The translations under genes and the position numbers were made by a program. A stretch of DNA of 5,936 nucleotides from Candidatus Elarobacter sp. (GTDB lineage Bacteria; Vulcanimicrobiota; Vulcanimicrobiia; Vulcanimicrobiales; Vulcanimicrobiaceae), in contig JASLGJ010000113.1 of NCBI GenBank assembly GCA_030150085.1, forward strand, positions 1-5,936, in the 5' to 3' direction. Numbering within the stretch: position 1 is the first letter of the stretch; each line of letters opens with the position of its first letter. Positions 5,800 through 5,936 of the stretch are shown one piece after another. Under the pieces are notes generated by a model, which worked only from the letters and a program-made list of their open reading frames with translations, was not told where the DNA came from and ran no database searches.

Positions 5800-5936
5800 C
5801 TACGGCGGCAACGCCGCGTCAGCCGCCGCCGCGTCGTACACGAGCACGGCGTACGACATGACCGCCGAGGCGAACGAGTGGGGCTGGGCGAGCTCCTCGG
5901 CGAGCTCCTCGGGGGTGAACTGGACCACGTCGAAAT
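5800..5936 (-). CDS. C-terminal end of a probable nucleotidyltransferase-domain protein
   Basis: Only the last 44 codons before a TAG stop are present; the gene enters from the right edge. The visible end includes FDVVQFTPEELAEELAQPHS, then FASAVMSYAVLVYD and an Ala-rich tail. A D-V-V-x-x-T-P-E-E strand-helix followed by a hydrophobic helix and a final L-V-Y-D strand resembles the ends of small MNT-type (minimal, KNTase-like) nucleotidyltransferase domains, where the first strand often carries the last active-site Asp and the end reads G-x-x-L-Y. The catalytic GS-x(n)-D-x-D motif would lie outside the window, so this is a resemblance only. Such proteins often pair with a HEPN partner, but none is visible here. 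The DUF4097 gene follows on the same strand after 66 bases that contain its own promoter. Confidence 0.5.
   Translation of the reverse strand, partial: FDVVQFTPEELAEELAQPHSFASAVMSYAVLVYDAAAADAALPP
5889..5912. repeat. Perfect 12-base tandem duplication inside the nucleotidyltransferase-like gene
   Basis: CGAGCTCCTCGG occurs twice head to tail (5889-5900 and 5901-5912). It is in frame on the minus strand and produces the repeated peptide EELA-EELA. It looks like a small in-frame slippage duplication lengthening a helix. Confidence 0.7.

Overview
This is a very GC-rich bacterial chromosome segment packed with ordinary genes. There are six protein-coding regions, two of them cut by the window edges. 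I see no rRNA, tRNA, CRISPR array, insertion sequence or phage gene. Large secreted Asp-box (BNR/VPS10-like) proteins, DUF4097 proteins, a probable leaderless mRNA and very high GC would suit Vulcanimicrobiota (Eremiobacterota/WPS-2), Acidobacteriota, Gemmatimonadota or a similar soil lineage. That placement is inference, since no marker gene is present.

Layout, left to right. Positions 1-82 (minus) hold the first 27 codons of an exported protein with a twin-arginine signal and a good Shine-Dalgarno. Positions 215-802 (minus) encode a TetR-family repressor. Its GTG start overlaps the stop codon of the next gene upstream, 799-3906 (minus). That gene encodes a 1035-residue secreted beta-propeller protein with about eleven Asp-box repeats. 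An 87-base divergent gap (3907-3993) with overlapping inverted repeats separates it from 3994-5007 (plus), a thiamine-diphosphate-dependent 2-oxo acid dehydrogenase E1 alpha subunit of the branched-chain/acetoin type. Three bases beyond its stop lies the stop of the convergent gene 5011-5733 (minus), a DUF4097 beta-strand-repeat protein. Positions 5800-5936 (minus) hold the last 44 codons of what looks like a small nucleotidyltransferase-domain protein.

How the parts may work together. The propeller and repressor genes form a two-gene translationally coupled operon. The repressor may control its own operon and possibly the divergent E1 alpha gene through the shared gap. The E1 alpha gene has no E1 beta gene beside it, so its partner must be encoded elsewhere. 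The DUF4097 gene has its own promoter: a perfect -35 hexamer, a 17-base spacer and a TATGTT -10. This promoter predicts transcription starting on the A of the ATG, which makes the mRNA leaderless. I did not find a convincing new multi-gene system. The leaderless promoter and the repressor coupled to a secreted propeller protein are the points most worth testing.
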